Source: Clostridium porci (GTDB taxonomy: Bacteria > Bacillota > Clostridia > Lachnospirales > Lachnospiraceae). Taken from it: 64,000 bases of DNA. Under the pieces are notes generated by a model, which worked only from the letters and a program-made list of their open reading frames with translations, was not told the DNA's origin and did not search any database. The stretch lies in the NCBI RefSeq assembly GCF_009696375.1, contig NZ_VUMD01000011.1, positions 1 to 64,000 on the forward strand. The letters run 5' to 3'. The translations under genes were made by a program, and so were the position numbers. Positions 45,633-54,828 of the stretch are shown here, in pieces; the first letter of the stretch is position 1; every line of letters starts with the position of its first letter.

Positions 45633-47135
45633 ATGGTATTAAGAAGATTAGGAGCAGCGGGCATTGCGGCGGCTGCGGCTTTTTCTCTAGCTGCCTGTGG
45701 TCTTTCAGTTAGTACACGGGATCAGGTGACGGAGGCTGGAACGGAGACGACAGCTGTGGAACAGGAGAAGATTAAGACTAAGGAGGGAGAAAAGGTAACT
45801 CTTAGAGTAGTGGACTGGAGCGACAGCACAAAAGCGAGAAGAGAAGCGTTTAATAAGAAGTTTATGGAGGAAAATCCTGGCGTTACCGTGGAATATACGG
45901 TTCTTACAGCGGATCAGTTTAAGGAAAGTGTGATTTCTTCGATTAAAAGCGGTGACGCTCCGGATCTGTTTCCTCTTCCTTCCGGGGTGAATATCAATAC
46001 TGCAGTTGAGGAAAACTGGTTTGTTCCCCTGACAGATTATCTGGGAGAGGATTTTTTTGCCCAGTTTGCAGAGGGCTCCTTTAACGAGGGCGTGACCAAT
46101 GTTGATGGGAAGGTGTACGGTGTGCCGGAGGCAGCCAATATTGTTAATACACTGATCTTCTATAATAAGACGGTTCTTGAGGATGCAGGCGTGACCGAGC
46201 TGCCGGCTACCTGGAGTGAATTTAAGGAAGCCTGCGAGACGGTTACAAAGGCAGGGGGAGGGAAATATTATGGACTGATTGACAGCGGCGCCCAGACGAA
46301 CCGTTTAGAGCTTTTTATCCGTTCACTGGCAAGCACAGCCGGTGCAAAGTGCGGAGATATGTCCCAGATTATTCTGGTAGACGGTAAAAGCCCGTTAAAT
46401 TCCGACGCTATGCGCTCCGCCTTTGCTTTTTATGATTCTCTGGTGAAGGGAGGATGCATCCACCCGGATTCTATCACCTTAAAGGCTCCGGAGGCAAGAG
46501 CGCTTTTTGCGCAAAACCAAGCGGCCTTTATTTGCCAGGGAGCATGGTGTATTTCTACCTGGAAAACGGAAAATCCGGATCTTGATTTTGGCGTAATGGC
46601 TATGCCGGTACCAGATAGCGGAGCGAAAGGCAAGCTGCCGCATATCAGCGCCACCGCCTGGATGGGAATTTCTGCTAACAGCAAGCACCCGGATGTAGCG
46701 GCACGATATCTGGAGGGACTGTACTCTGAAGACTATCAGTCTGGTCTTGTGGAGGATGGAGGATTTGTATCTGTAATTAATTCTGTCAATGAAAAATATA
46801 TGACGGATGAGCAGATGCTGGAATATTACAAATTAAATGATGAGGCGGCGGTTCTTGTACCGGACCCGATTATAGGAAATCCCCAGGCAGCAACTGTGTA
46901 TGCGGCGGCGGCTACTGTTTCACCAGGACTTGGAGAGATTTTGCAGGGAGTTCTGGCGCAGTCAGTTGATTACGAGGCCCAGCTTGCAGATCTAGCTGAA
47001 AAAACACAGGCAGAGTGGGAGGGAGCCATTCAGAAGGCAGCGGATGCAGGGGCTGATGTGGGGCCGGAGGATTTTAGCTTTGCTAACTGGGAGCCGATGA
47101 CCGATTATACCTCTGATATGTATGAGAGCAGATAG
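45633..47135 (+). CDS. sugar ABC transporter substrate-binding lipoprotein, set 2
   Basis: The 500-residue protein has a lipoprotein signal with lipobox LAAC (Cys22) and a family 1 solute-binding fold (TVEYTVLTADQFKE, DAPDLFPLPSGVN, TAWMGISANSKHPD). The ATG at 45633 has AGGAG seven bases upstream; the ATG at 45627 is too close to it. It belongs with the two preceding permeases, and again no ATPase is encoded. Confidence 0.9.
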   Translation: MVLRRLGAAGIAAAAAFSLAACGLSVSTRDQVTEAGTETTAVEQEKIKTKEGEKVTLRVVDWSDSTKARREAFNKKFMEENPGVTVEYTVLTADQFKESVISSIKSGDAPDLFPLPSGVNINTAVEENWFVPLTDYLGEDFFAQFAEGSFNEGVTNVDGKVYGVPEAANIVNTLIFYNKTVLEDAGVTELPATWSEFKEACETVTKAGGGKYYGLIDSGAQTNRLELFIRSLASTAGAKCGDMSQIILVDGKSPLNSDAMRSAFAFYDSLVKGGCIHPDSITLKAPEARALFAQNQAAFICQGAWCISTWKTENPDLDFGVMAMPVPDSGAKGKLPHISATAWMGISANSKHPDVAARYLEGLYSEDYQSGLVEDGGFVSVINSVNEKYMTDEQMLEYYKLNDEAAVLVPDPIIGNPQAATVYAAAATVSPGLGEILQGVLAQSVDYEAQLADLAEKTQAEWEGAIQKAADAGADVGPEDFSFANWEPMTDYTSDMYESR

Positions 47136-47213
47136 AGTACATAACCTGAGAGAGACAGAAGGGGACTGCCGCGAAATAGAAATGTGATGGCAATGAATGC
47201 CCCCCTCTTTGAA

Positions 47214-47266
47214 ACATAAAATACGGTTCCAAGCGGCTTTTATGCAGCTGGAACCGTGTTTTATGT
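47214..47266 (+). terminator. hairpin-repeat copy E, terminator of ABC set 2
   Basis: A 17-bp stem with one wobble, ACATAAAATACGGTTCC / GGAACCGTGTTTTATGT, around a loop containing CTTTTATGCAG. Together with its left flank CCCCCTCTTTGAAA it resembles copies A and D. Confidence 0.85.
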
Positions 47267-47396
47267 GCGCCTGACGGCTACGCTTCTAAGGAGCGCAAGC
47301 TCCGAATCTACCTGGCGGTGGGAAGGATATAGCCGAAGGCAAGGGGGAGGGCTGTGAGCTGTAATCGGAAGAAAAATAAAATTAGAGGAGTAAAAA

Positions 47397-48218
47397 ATGG
47401 AGCATGATTTTTATTACTATACAAAGGAGGAGCTGCTAAGCAGTCCTAAAATCCCTCTGATCGTGATGAAGGATAATCAATCCGTGTTCAAGGCTATGGC
47501 ACAGGAGATGACAGAGGAGATTAAGCGTAAAAATGCTTTGGGAGAGAATACCCTATTGATTTGTCCGGTAGGCCCTGTAGGACAGTATCCTTATTTTGTG
47601 GAGGCAGTGAATCAGCAGAATATCAGCCTGAAAAATGTATGGTTTATCAATATGGATGAATATCTCACAGAGGACAAGAGGTGGATTCCCCAGGAGCACC
47701 GGCTGAGCTTTCGGGGATTTATGAACCGCGCCGTGTATGGGAAACTCAAGCCGGAACTGGTTATGCCAAAGGAGCAGCGTATTTTCCCGGATCCTGAGAA
47801 TCTGGCCTGCGTTCAGGAAACGATCCAACGTCTGGGAGGAGTTGACATATGCTTTGGAGGTATCGGCATCAACGGTCATGTAGCTTTCAACGAAGCTCAG
47901 GATGACCTGAGTGAAAAGGAATTTTTAGAGCTTCGCACAAGAGTGCTTAAGATTTCCAGTGAGACGCGGGCGGTTAATTCCATTGGTGATTTAAATGGTG
48001 CTTTGGATGATATGCCCTATGATTGCGTAACCATTGGCTTTAACGAAATTTTCCAGGCGAGAAAAATCCGGCTTGGCTGCTTTCGGGATTGGCACAGAAG
48101 CGTCGTAAGACATGCGGCTTACGGTGAGCGGAGCCCTCATTTTCCTGTGAGCCTGCTGCAGGCCCATAAGGATGTCAATATCCGGCTTACGGAGTTTGTG
48201 GCGGAACTGCCAGAGTAA
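47397..48218 (+). CDS. glucosamine-6-phosphate deaminase-like protein (NagB family)
   Basis: The 273-residue protein shares the NagB/RpiA fold. Asp87 in NMDEYL matches the active-site aspartate of the canonical enzyme, and GGIGINGHVAFNE supplies His161 and Glu166. The usual aspartate of the GxGxDGH motif is asparagine here (Asn159). NagB converts glucosamine 6-phosphate to fructose 6-phosphate and ammonia. With the replaced residue it may have lower or different activity. It follows the transporter genes and fits an amino-sugar pathway. AGAGGAG precedes the ATG. Confidence 0.82.
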   Translation: MEHDFYYYTKEELLSSPKIPLIVMKDNQSVFKAMAQEMTEEIKRKNALGENTLLICPVGPVGQYPYFVEAVNQQNISLKNVWFINMDEYLTEDKRWIPQEHRLSFRGFMNRAVYGKLKPELVMPKEQRIFPDPENLACVQETIQRLGGVDICFGGIGINGHVAFNEAQDDLSEKEFLELRTRVLKISSETRAVNSIGDLNGALDDMPYDCVTIGFNEIFQARKIRLGCFRDWHRSVVRHAAYGERSPHFPVSLLQAHKDVNIRLTEFVAELPE

Positions 48219-48377
48219 AGGGCAGCTAAGAGGATGGGGCATCAATCCTGTATCCTTGCTGGTTAAGCCGGTATTTGCAGAACGGCCGCCCAAGCCTGGC
48301 CCTTTGGAAGAGGATGGACTGGCTTGGGGCAGATAAGATGAAGGATCGCGGCAGAGGCTGTGAGGGCCTGTGAAGGC

Positions 48378-48929
48378 TCAGGTTCTTTTATAGATGATTG
48401 GCGTGTCATAGCCAAATGTCCTTTTGCCGTTGACTTCCATAGTTTCTGTAACCTCAAGACAATCCTGGGAAAAGCGTTCCCATAATGTGAATTTTAATAT
48501 AGGAGAAAACATACTGACGCTTCCTCCTTCCCATACTCCATCTTTAAGAAAATACATTGCTGGTGTGAAGGCTTCCGAAGGTTTCAAGGCATTAAAATCC
48601 ACTTCGGTTAAATTGTTGTAGGTAAAGGTGTCCTTGCTGTATCCGTTTGGTATTTCGTATGAGGTAAGCCTGATTCCTTCAGCTTCTTCGGTGAACAGGA
48701 ATAAATGTGGAGCCCCATGTGTTGTTCCCTTCAACGTGTAATAGCTTTCCTCCAGCATGAATATGCCCTTAAAGCCATTTGGCAAATTGACTATTTTATG
48801 ATTGCAGACAGTATTTACATGCTCAGCATATGGAACATTCACCTTGCTTTTCCTGCTCAGTTCATTATATTGTTCTATGTTGCTAAATTTTCCTGTTAAA
48901 AGGTTGATAAAATGAGTTAAGCTTGTCAT
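48378..48929 (-). CDS. unknown protein, weakly CpcT/CpeT-like
   Basis: The 183-residue protein contains LLTGKFSNIEQY near the start, FMLEESYYTL in the middle and GVWEGGSVSMF further on, with no signal peptide or membrane segment. The overall layout recalls CpcT/CpeT lyase-like barrels that bind hydrophobic ligands, but this is a recollection, not an alignment. It follows a MarR regulator by 41 bp on the same strand and is probably controlled by it. GGGAGG precedes the ATG. 48219-48377 shows nothing recognisable. Confidence 0.6.
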   Translation of the reverse strand: MTSLTHFINLLTGKFSNIEQYNELSRKSKVNVPYAEHVNTVCNHKIVNLPNGFKGIFMLEESYYTLKGTTHGAPHLFLFTEEAEGIRLTSYEIPNGYSKDTFTYNNLTEVDFNALKPSEAFTPAMYFLKDGVWEGGSVSMFSPILKFTLWERFSQDCLEVTETMEVNGKRTFGYDTPIIYKRT

Positions 48930-48970
48930 ATTAAGATCCTCCCGTTTTTGCGTATATGTTAAAATGACTG

Positions 48971-49399
48971 TTAAGTGGGATTTATATTACTTTTGCTGAA
49001 TACTATCTTTTTTACCAGTTTCAGCAGCTCCTGGCGTTCAGCGGCTGAAAGAGGCGCTAAAGCCCCTTCATCCCACTGATAGAATAAGTTATGGCTCATT
49101 TCAAATACTTGTTTTCCTTTGTCTGTTAAGCTAAGAATATTTGCCCTTCTGTCCTGCTGATTTTTTTCCTGAATCAGGAAACCGTTCTTTGTCAGAGTAA
49201 GGATTGTCCTGTTTAGCTGGCCTGCGTCCAGCTTTAATATAGTGGACAGAGTCTTAGGTGAGCATTTTTCCTTTTTACCCACAAATATTAAGATAAATAG
49301 CTGCCCATAAGTTACATTTAGTTCTGAAAGCGTTTCAGAACAGTATTTTGTAAATTCCTTTCGAAGAACTGATATATAAAAAGCAAAGGTTTCCGTCAT
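48971..49399 (-). CDS. MarR family transcriptional regulator
   Basis: The 142-residue protein has the MarR winged helix (about 30-100; CSPKTLSTILKLDAGQLNRTI for recognition, KNGFLIQEKNQQDRRANILSL wing, each shortened here in reading). Such proteins usually repress themselves and neighbours until a small molecule binds. The next gene on this strand is the CpeT-like protein. GGAGGAAAC precedes the ATG. Confidence 0.88.
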   Translation of the reverse strand: MTETFAFYISVLRKEFTKYCSETLSELNVTYGQLFILIFVGKKEKCSPKTLSTILKLDAGQLNRTILTLTKNGFLIQEKNQQDRRANILSLTDKGKQVFEMSHNLFYQWDEGALAPLSAAERQELLKLVKKIVFSKSNINPT

Positions 49400-49428
49400 A
49401 AGTTTCCTCCATTCATTTGATTAAGTCA

Positions 49429-49457
49429 ACTATATGACATTTATTTGATGTTGTCAA
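49429..49457 (-). promoter_or_regulatory. promoter of the MarR gene with a possible operator
   Basis: On the minus strand TTGACA (49457-49452), a 17-bp spacer and TATAGT (49434-49429). Just downstream the inverted repeat TTGA-TTAAG-TCAA (49417-49429) touches the -10 box, a likely autoregulatory site. Confidence 0.7.
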
Positions 49458-49532
49458 GTAATGGTGCGCACAAGAAAAGCAGCTTAAGCGTTGCTGCACA
49501 GAGTTTCCTGCCGGAAAAGAAAAAATTAGGGC

Positions 49533-49561
49533 TTGCAGTTTTTGGAAAACTATAGTATCAT
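49533..49561 (+). promoter_or_regulatory. promoter of tRNA-Arg
   Basis: TTGCAG (49533-49538), a 17-bp spacer and TATCAT (49556-49561), 10 bp before the tRNA. Confidence 0.65.
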
Positions 49562-49570
49562 AGTGGAGAT

Positions 49571-49642
49571 GCATCTGTAGCTCAGTGGATAGAGCAGTGG
49601 CCTCCGGAGCCGCGTGCGTAGGTTCGATTCCTATCAGATGCA
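49571..49642 (+). tRNA. tRNA-Arg (anticodon CCG)
   Basis: Acceptor GCATCTG pairs with CAGATGC, the anticodon stem is GTGGC/GCCGC with loop CTCCGGA, and the T arm is GTAGGTTCGATTCCTAT. The discriminator is A and a T-run follows directly. Confidence 0.95.
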
Positions 49643-49719
49643 TTTTTTTGTTGCCTGTTTTCAAGAAAATTTTTATCAAGAATCTTAATGATTTTGTAAG
49701 CTGTATTTTTCGCTATGGA

Positions 49720-49748
49720 TTGCATTTTTAACTGCTTTTTGTTAGAAT
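49720..49748 (+). promoter_or_regulatory. promoter upstream of the membrane protein and queA
   Basis: TTGCAT (49720-49725), a 17-bp spacer and TAGAAT (49743-49748), about 70 bp before the gene at 49821. Confidence 0.7.
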
Positions 49749-49820
49749 AGAGCGGAGATACTTGTGCAAAGCGGATAGATGCATCCGGGTCTTACCGGCC
49801 GGGAGTGGAGGACAGTATAG

Positions 49821-50789
49821 ATGAGACAAAGCAGAAGACGGACAAGCAGAAGAACGGCTGATGAAAGGATAAAATATATTCGGATGGCGGCAATTCCTCT
49901 GGTTATAGTAATGATTTTGGTTATTATAATCGTAGTAATGGATAGAAGGACGGGAGTCCGGGAGGAAGGGGCTTCCTCTGAGGGGGAGACAACCTGGCTG
50001 GAGGAGAACGATGGACAGAGTGAAGCAGGCTTTGGAGAGAAGGCGGAGGAACCAGATAATAATCAGTATATTGCAGATTTTTCACAGTATGAGCTTCAGA
50101 AGGACGCAATTCCTCAGGTGAATCTGCTTATCAGTGATTATTTCCAGGCAAAGGTAGATCAGGATGTGGAAAAGCTCTTTGCTCTTTTTGGAAAAGCCGT
50201 TGATGAAGAAAGCCTTAAGGAACGAAAGGAGGAGCTTCAGAATGAAGCTGTCTATATCCAGGATTACGAGGACATAACCTGCTATACAAAGCCGGGGCTT
50301 ACAGAGGATTCCTATGTGGTTTACGTAACCTATGATGTAAAGTTTAAGCGAGTGGAGACTGCTGCTCCCGGACTTATGTGGTGCTATGTGCTGAAGGATG
50401 AGAATGGCAGCTTTATGATACGGGAACATGTGATTGGAGAGGAAGCGGATTATGTGGCAAAGCAGAACCAGACGGAGGATGTACGCCTTCTGTCGAATCA
50501 GGTGAATGAGCAGTTGAGACAGGCCCTTGAATCTGACACGCTTCTGGCCGGCATTTATAAGAATTTGAGAAATGGGGCGGTGGTGTCTGGAGAGGATGGA
50601 GAGGCTGAGGATGGAGAGGACAGCATGATCTCTCTGGACGAAGGAAAGAACGTTCAGTCGGAAGAAGGAACTCAGGACAGCAGCAAAGAGACGGCTGCCT
50701 CCAGTGAGGCTGACAGAGCCGGAGAAGGCCAAAGCTTTGCAGAAACCTCCCCGGCTTCGGGGGAGAGCTCTATCGTAACCCTTCAATAG
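49821..50789 (+). CDS. unrecognised single-pass membrane protein
   Basis: The 322-residue protein has a basic N-terminus (RRRTSRRT), one membrane segment (about residues 23-41), an acidic linker, a folded extracytoplasmic region (about 75-235, starting near SDYFQAKVDQDVEKLF) and an acidic Ser/Glu-rich tail. The middle recalls NTF2-like domains that begin with a helix and end in a sheet, but I cannot name a family. It precedes queA by 18 bp, so the two are probably co-transcribed. Confidence 0.75.
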   Translation: MRQSRRRTSRRTADERIKYIRMAAIPLVIVMILVIIIVVMDRRTGVREEGASSEGETTWLEENDGQSEAGFGEKAEEPDNNQYIADFSQYELQKDAIPQVNLLISDYFQAKVDQDVEKLFALFGKAVDEESLKERKEELQNEAVYIQDYEDITCYTKPGLTEDSYVVYVTYDVKFKRVETAAPGLMWCYVLKDENGSFMIREHVIGEEADYVAKQNQTEDVRLLSNQVNEQLRQALESDTLLAGIYKNLRNGAVVSGEDGEAEDGEDSMISLDEGKNVQSEEGTQDSSKETAASSEADRAGEGQSFAETSPASGESSIVTLQ

Positions 50790-50807
50790 CGGGAGGAGAA
50801 AGCAGTT

Positions 50808-51857
50808 ATGGATGTGAAGGATTTTTATTTTGAACTGCCTCAGGAGTTGATTGCCCAGGATCCCCTGGAGGATCGATCCTCCTCCAGGCTTTTGGTGCTG
50901 GATAAAGATACGGGAGCTGTACAGCACCGGATTTTTAAAAATATAACAGAGTACTTAAGACCTGGCGACTGTCTGGTGATTAATGACACCAGGGTTATTC
51001 CTGCCAGGCTTTTTGGCGTTAAAAGGGATACCGGAGCTAAGGTGGAGATATTGCTTTTAAAGCGCCGTGAAGCTGATGTGTGGGAAACCTTGGTTAAACC
51101 TGGGAAAAAAGTAAGGCCCGGAACGGAGCTGTCCTTTGGAGGCGGGCAGCTGACGGCCTCTGTGCTGGAGACAGTGGAGGATGGAAACCGATTGATTCAG
51201 TTTCATTACGAAGGAATCTTTGAGGAAATATTGGATCAGTTGGGGCAAATGCCTCTTCCTCCCTATATTACTCATAGTCTAAAGGACAAAAACCGCTATC
51301 AGACCGTATACGCAAGGCATGATGGCTCTGCGGCTGCCCCTACGGCAGGACTGCATTTTACAGAGGAGCTCCTGAAGCAGATAGAGGAAATGGGGGTAAG
51401 GATTGCCCATGTGACCCTGCACGTGGGATTGGGAACCTTCCGCCCTGTGAAGGTGGAACATGTGCTGGATCACCATATGCATTCAGAGTTTTATATGGTG
51501 GAGGAGGCGGAGGCGAAGAAGGTCAATGAAGCCAAGGAAGCCGGAGGGCGGGTTATCTGTGTGGGAACCACCAGCTGCAGGACGGTGGAGTCAGCTTCTA
51601 CAGAGGATGGAATCTTAAAGGCAGGAACGGGATGGACAGATATATTTATATACCCCGGATACCGTTTTAAGGTACTGGATGCCTTGATTACGAATTTCCA
51701 TCTGCCGGAGTCAACGCTGGTAATGCTGGTCAGCGCGCTGGCCGGACGGGAGCATATTTTAGATGCCTACAAAGAGGCAGTGAAGGAGCGGTATCGTTTC
51801 TTTTCCTTTGGGGATGCTATGCTGATCGCCTCTCATCCAGAGGCAAAAGGGCAATAG
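50808..51857 (+). CDS. queA: S-adenosylmethionine:tRNA ribosyltransferase-isomerase QueA
   Basis: The 349-residue protein matches QueA throughout: [19 protein letters not shown] at the start, [23 protein letters not shown] and [16 protein letters not shown]. It makes epoxyqueuosine in the tRNA wobble position, a step in queuosine synthesis. GGGAGGAG precedes the ATG. No tgt gene follows; rluF does. Confidence 0.97.
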   Translation: MDVKDFYFELPQELIAQDPLEDRSSSRLLVLDKDTGAVQHRIFKNITEYLRPGDCLVINDTRVIPARLFGVKRDTGAKVEILLLKRREADVWETLVKPGKKVRPGTELSFGGGQLTASVLETVEDGNRLIQFHYEGIFEEILDQLGQMPLPPYITHSLKDKNRYQTVYARHDGSAAAPTAGLHFTEELLKQIEEMGVRIAHVTLHVGLGTFRPVKVEHVLDHHMHSEFYMVEEAEAKKVNEAKEAGGRVICVGTTSCRTVESASTEDGILKAGTGWTDIFIYPGYRFKVLDALITNFHLPESTLVMLVSALAGREHILDAYKEAVKERYRFFSFGDAMLIASHPEAKGQ

Positions 51858-51869
51858 AAGGTTGAAAGA

Positions 51870-52703
51870 ATGGAAGAACGTTTGAATAAATGGCTGAGCC
51901 GGATGGGCCTCTGCTCCAGACGTGAGGCAGATCGGCTTATAGAAGCGGGAAAGGTTCTGGTAGATGGTCATAAGGCAGTCGTGGGACAGAAGGTGCTGCC
52001 TGGACAGCGTATTATCTGTGAGGGTAAGACTGTTGGGGAAGGACGAAGTTCAAAGCCTGCTCCTGTGCTTCTGGCCGTAAATAAGCCAAAGGGGATCGTG
52101 TGTACTACCTCGGACAAGGATCGGGCGGAGAATATTGTGGAATATTTGAAATACCCGGAGCGTATTTATCCTGTGGGGAGGCTGGACAAGGATTCAGAGG
52201 GACTTTTGCTAATGACGAACCAGGGTGACCTGGTGAATAAAATAATGCGCGGAAGCAATGGGCATGAAAAGGAATACATTGTTACAGTCAACAGGGAGAT
52301 AACAGCGGAATTTTTGGATAAAATGTCCGGCGGCGTGGAGCTTAAGGAGCTAGGGCAGGTTACAAGGCCCTGCAGGACGGAAAAGGTGGATGAGAAAACA
52401 TTTTCTATCGTTCTTACCCAAGGGCTGAACCGGCAGATTCGGAGGATGTGCAAGGCCTGCGGCTTTGAGGTGCAGAGCCTGAAACGGGTGCGCATCATGA
52501 ATATATGCCTGGGAGGTCTGCCAAAAGGAGCATACCGTAAGATAAATGGGGCAGAATATAAGGAGCTTTTAAACCTTCTTAAGGACTCCTCCAGCCTGTC
52601 AAGAAAGGAGCGGCTGGCTGGCGAAGGTACGGGGGAGACAAACGGCTGGACAGAGGGCAAGGGCCGGAAGGGCCGGGTTCATAACTTTGGAAGAACAAAT
52701 TAA
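51870..52703 (+). CDS. rluF: RluF-like 23S rRNA pseudouridine synthase
   Basis: The 277-residue protein has an N-terminal S4 domain (about 3-60, RLNKWLSRMGLCSRREADRL) and a RsuA/RluB-type catalytic domain with aspartate in GRLDKDSEGLLL. Sequence around QGLNRQIRRMCKACGFEVQ supports the RluF subgroup (uridine 2604 of 23S rRNA). The C-terminal about 35 residues are a charged extension not typical of the family. It begins 12 bp after queA. Confidence 0.88.
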   Translation: MEERLNKWLSRMGLCSRREADRLIEAGKVLVDGHKAVVGQKVLPGQRIICEGKTVGEGRSSKPAPVLLAVNKPKGIVCTTSDKDRAENIVEYLKYPERIYPVGRLDKDSEGLLLMTNQGDLVNKIMRGSNGHEKEYIVTVNREITAEFLDKMSGGVELKELGQVTRPCRTEKVDEKTFSIVLTQGLNRQIRRMCKACGFEVQSLKRVRIMNICLGGLPKGAYRKINGAEYKELLNLLKDSSSLSRKERLAGEGTGETNGWTEGKGRKGRVHNFGRTN

Positions 52704-52718
52704 AAATAGGAGAGTCAT

Positions 52719-54671
52719 ATGGATCATAACATTCAGAGAATGAAGGAGCTGGTTTCCATTCTGTCAAAGGCAGGGCGGGTCTACTATCAGGAAAGCCGGG
52801 AGATCATGAGTAATTTTGAATATGATAAGCTTTACGACGAGCTTTGTTCTCTGGAGCAGGAGACTGGGGTTATATTGTCGGGAAGTCCTACTCAGAATGT
52901 GGGATATGAAATTTTAAGCGAGCTTCCCAAGGAGGCTCATGAGATCCCTATGCTGTCTTTGGATAAGACGAAGAGCGTGGAGGAGCTTTGTGACTGGCTT
53001 GGAGATAAGGCTGGAATTTTGTCTTGGAAAATGGACGGCCTTACCATAGTGCTGACTTATAAGGGGGGAGAGCTTGTAAAAGCCGTTACCAGGGGAAATG
53101 GTGAGATTGGAGAGGTGATCACTTCTAATGCAAGGGTATTTGCTAATCTTCCCTTGAATATTTCTTATGAAGGGCAGCTGGTGCTAAGAGGCGAGGCTGT
53201 GATTACCTATTCTGATTTTGAACGGATTAATGATGAGATAGAGGATGTAGACGCGAGGTATAAAAACCCGAGAAATCTGTGCAGCGGCTCTGTGCGTCAG
53301 CTAAACAGCCAGATTACGGCGGAGCGAAACGTGCGGTTTGTAGCCTTTGCCCTGGTGAGAGCAGAGGGGGTGGAGTTTGGAAACTCCCGAAGGGAGCAGC
53401 TGGAGTGGCTAAAGAGCCAGGGCTTTGAAACGGTTTACTATAAGGAGGTTCTGGCGGATAATCTTGTGAGGGCGGTGGAGGATTTTTCAAGGGCTGTAAA
53501 GACCAATGACATTCCCTCTGACGGTCTGGTGATGACCTTTGATGATATTGCCTATGGGGAAGCCCTGGGACGTACGGCCAAGTTTCCCAGAAATTCCATT
53601 GCCTTTAAATGGAAGGATGAGATCCGCGAGACGAGGCTGTCCTATATTGAGTGGAGCGCTTCCAGGACGGGGCTTATTAATCCGGTGGCTGTATTTGAGC
53701 CGGTGGAGCTGGAGGGGACTACGGTAAGCCGTGCCAGCGTTCACAATCTCAGCATTATGGAGGGCCTGGAGCTGGGAGAAGGAGATACTATTACCGTATA
53801 TAAAGCTAATATGATTATTCCCCAGATTGAGGATAATCTGACCCGAAGCGGAGTGAAGCATATACCAAAAGTCTGTCCGGTATGCGGCGGCGGTACGGAG
53901 ATACGTCAGTTAAATGATGTAAAGAGCCTCTACTGCACCAATCCTGAATGTCAGGCAAAGAAGATCAAGAGCTTCACTCTTTTTGTCAGCCGGGATGCTT
54001 TGAATATAGACGGTTTGTCCGAGGCTTCCCTTGAGAAGTTTATTCAGGCCGGATTTATTCACGAGTATGCAGATATTTTTCATCTGAACCGGCATAAGGA
54101 TGAAATTGTTGAAATGGAAGGCTTTGGCCGGAAATCCTGCGACAATCTGCTTGAATCAATTCAGGCCGCTTCTACTACAACCCTTCCGAGACTGGTATAT
54201 GGTCTGGGAATCGCTGGGATCGGCCTGGCTAATGCCAAGATGCTGTGCAGGAAGTTTGGGTTTGATTTTGATAAGATGCGCCATGCGGATTTGGACGCTC
54301 TGACTGCGGTAGACGGAATTGGCAGCGTGCTGGCCCAGGCATGGGTGGACTACTTTTCTTTGGAGAAGAATAATACAGCGGTGGATCACCTTCTGACAGA
54401 GCTGACGGTTCAGAAAGAGCAGCCAGAGGAGGGAGAGGCGGTTTTTCAAGGGATGACCTTCGTAATTACCGGATCAGTGGAGCAGTTTGCTAACCGCAAG
54501 GAGCTTCAGGAGCTGATTGAGCGTAAAGGAGGAAAGGCTGTGAGTTCTGTTACGGCTAAGACAACTTATCTGATTAACAATAATGTGAACTCTAATTCTT
54601 CTAAAAATAAGAAGGCCAAGGAGCTTGGCGTTCCAATTATTTCTGAGAAGGACTTCCTGCGAATGCTGTAG
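52719..54671 (+). CDS. ligA: NAD-dependent DNA ligase LigA
   Basis: The 650-residue protein has the Ia domain at the start, the nucleotidyltransferase domain with adenylated Lys104 in SWKMDGLT, an OB fold, the zinc finger CPVC...CTNPEC (about residues 388-410), helix-hairpin-helix repeats and a C-terminal BRCT domain (about 580-645). It is slightly short of the usual 670. The active-site motif is KMDGLT rather than the common K-x-DG-x-A, so this may be a second ligase rather than the main replicative one. TAGGAGAG precedes the ATG. Confidence 0.93.
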   Translation: MDHNIQRMKELVSILSKAGRVYYQESREIMSNFEYDKLYDELCSLEQETGVILSGSPTQNVGYEILSELPKEAHEIPMLSLDKTKSVEELCDWLGDKAGILSWKMDGLTIVLTYKGGELVKAVTRGNGEIGEVITSNARVFANLPLNISYEGQLVLRGEAVITYSDFERINDEIEDVDARYKNPRNLCSGSVRQLNSQITAERNVRFVAFALVRAEGVEFGNSRREQLEWLKSQGFETVYYKEVLADNLVRAVEDFSRAVKTNDIPSDGLVMTFDDIAYGEALGRTAKFPRNSIAFKWKDEIRETRLSYIEWSASRTGLINPVAVFEPVELEGTTVSRASVHNLSIMEGLELGEGDTITVYKANMIIPQIEDNLTRSGVKHIPKVCPVCGGGTEIRQLNDVKSLYCTNPECQAKKIKSFTLFVSRDALNIDGLSEASLEKFIQAGFIHEYADIFHLNRHKDEIVEMEGFGRKSCDNLLESIQAASTTTLPRLVYGLGIAGIGLANAKMLCRKFGFDFDKMRHADLDALTAVDGIGSVLAQAWVDYFSLEKNNTAVDHLLTELTVQKEQPEEGEAVFQGMTFVITGSVEQFANRKELQELIERKGGKAVSSVTAKTTYLINNNVNSNSSKNKKAKELGVPIISEKDFLRML

Positions 54672-54784
54672 CACAGTTTCCGGCGCGGGAGCAGAAGGCG
54701 CTGCTATCCGGTTAATATCCCGCATTCAGGAGCCGCGGCCAGCTGATGGCTGAGTCAGAACAGGTTCTTGCCGGGACACTGTGC
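54671..54784 (+). promoter_or_regulatory. inverted-repeat region upstream of metA
   Basis: GCACAGT-TT-CCGGC (from 54671) and GCCGG-GAC-ACTGTGC (54770-54784) can pair into a 12-bp interrupted stem enclosing about 85 bases with further GC-rich pairing. No SAM or T-box consensus was recognised. It could be the ligA terminator region or a metA leader. Confidence 0.45.
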
Positions 54785-54828
54785 GGTTTTAGAAGAAGCA
54801 GTCTACATTTGGAAGGGAGAATGATGTT

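Noticed and set aside
54672-54828. SAM or T-box riboswitch before metA
   Set aside because: Inverted repeats are present, but none of the conserved loops of those classes could be found.
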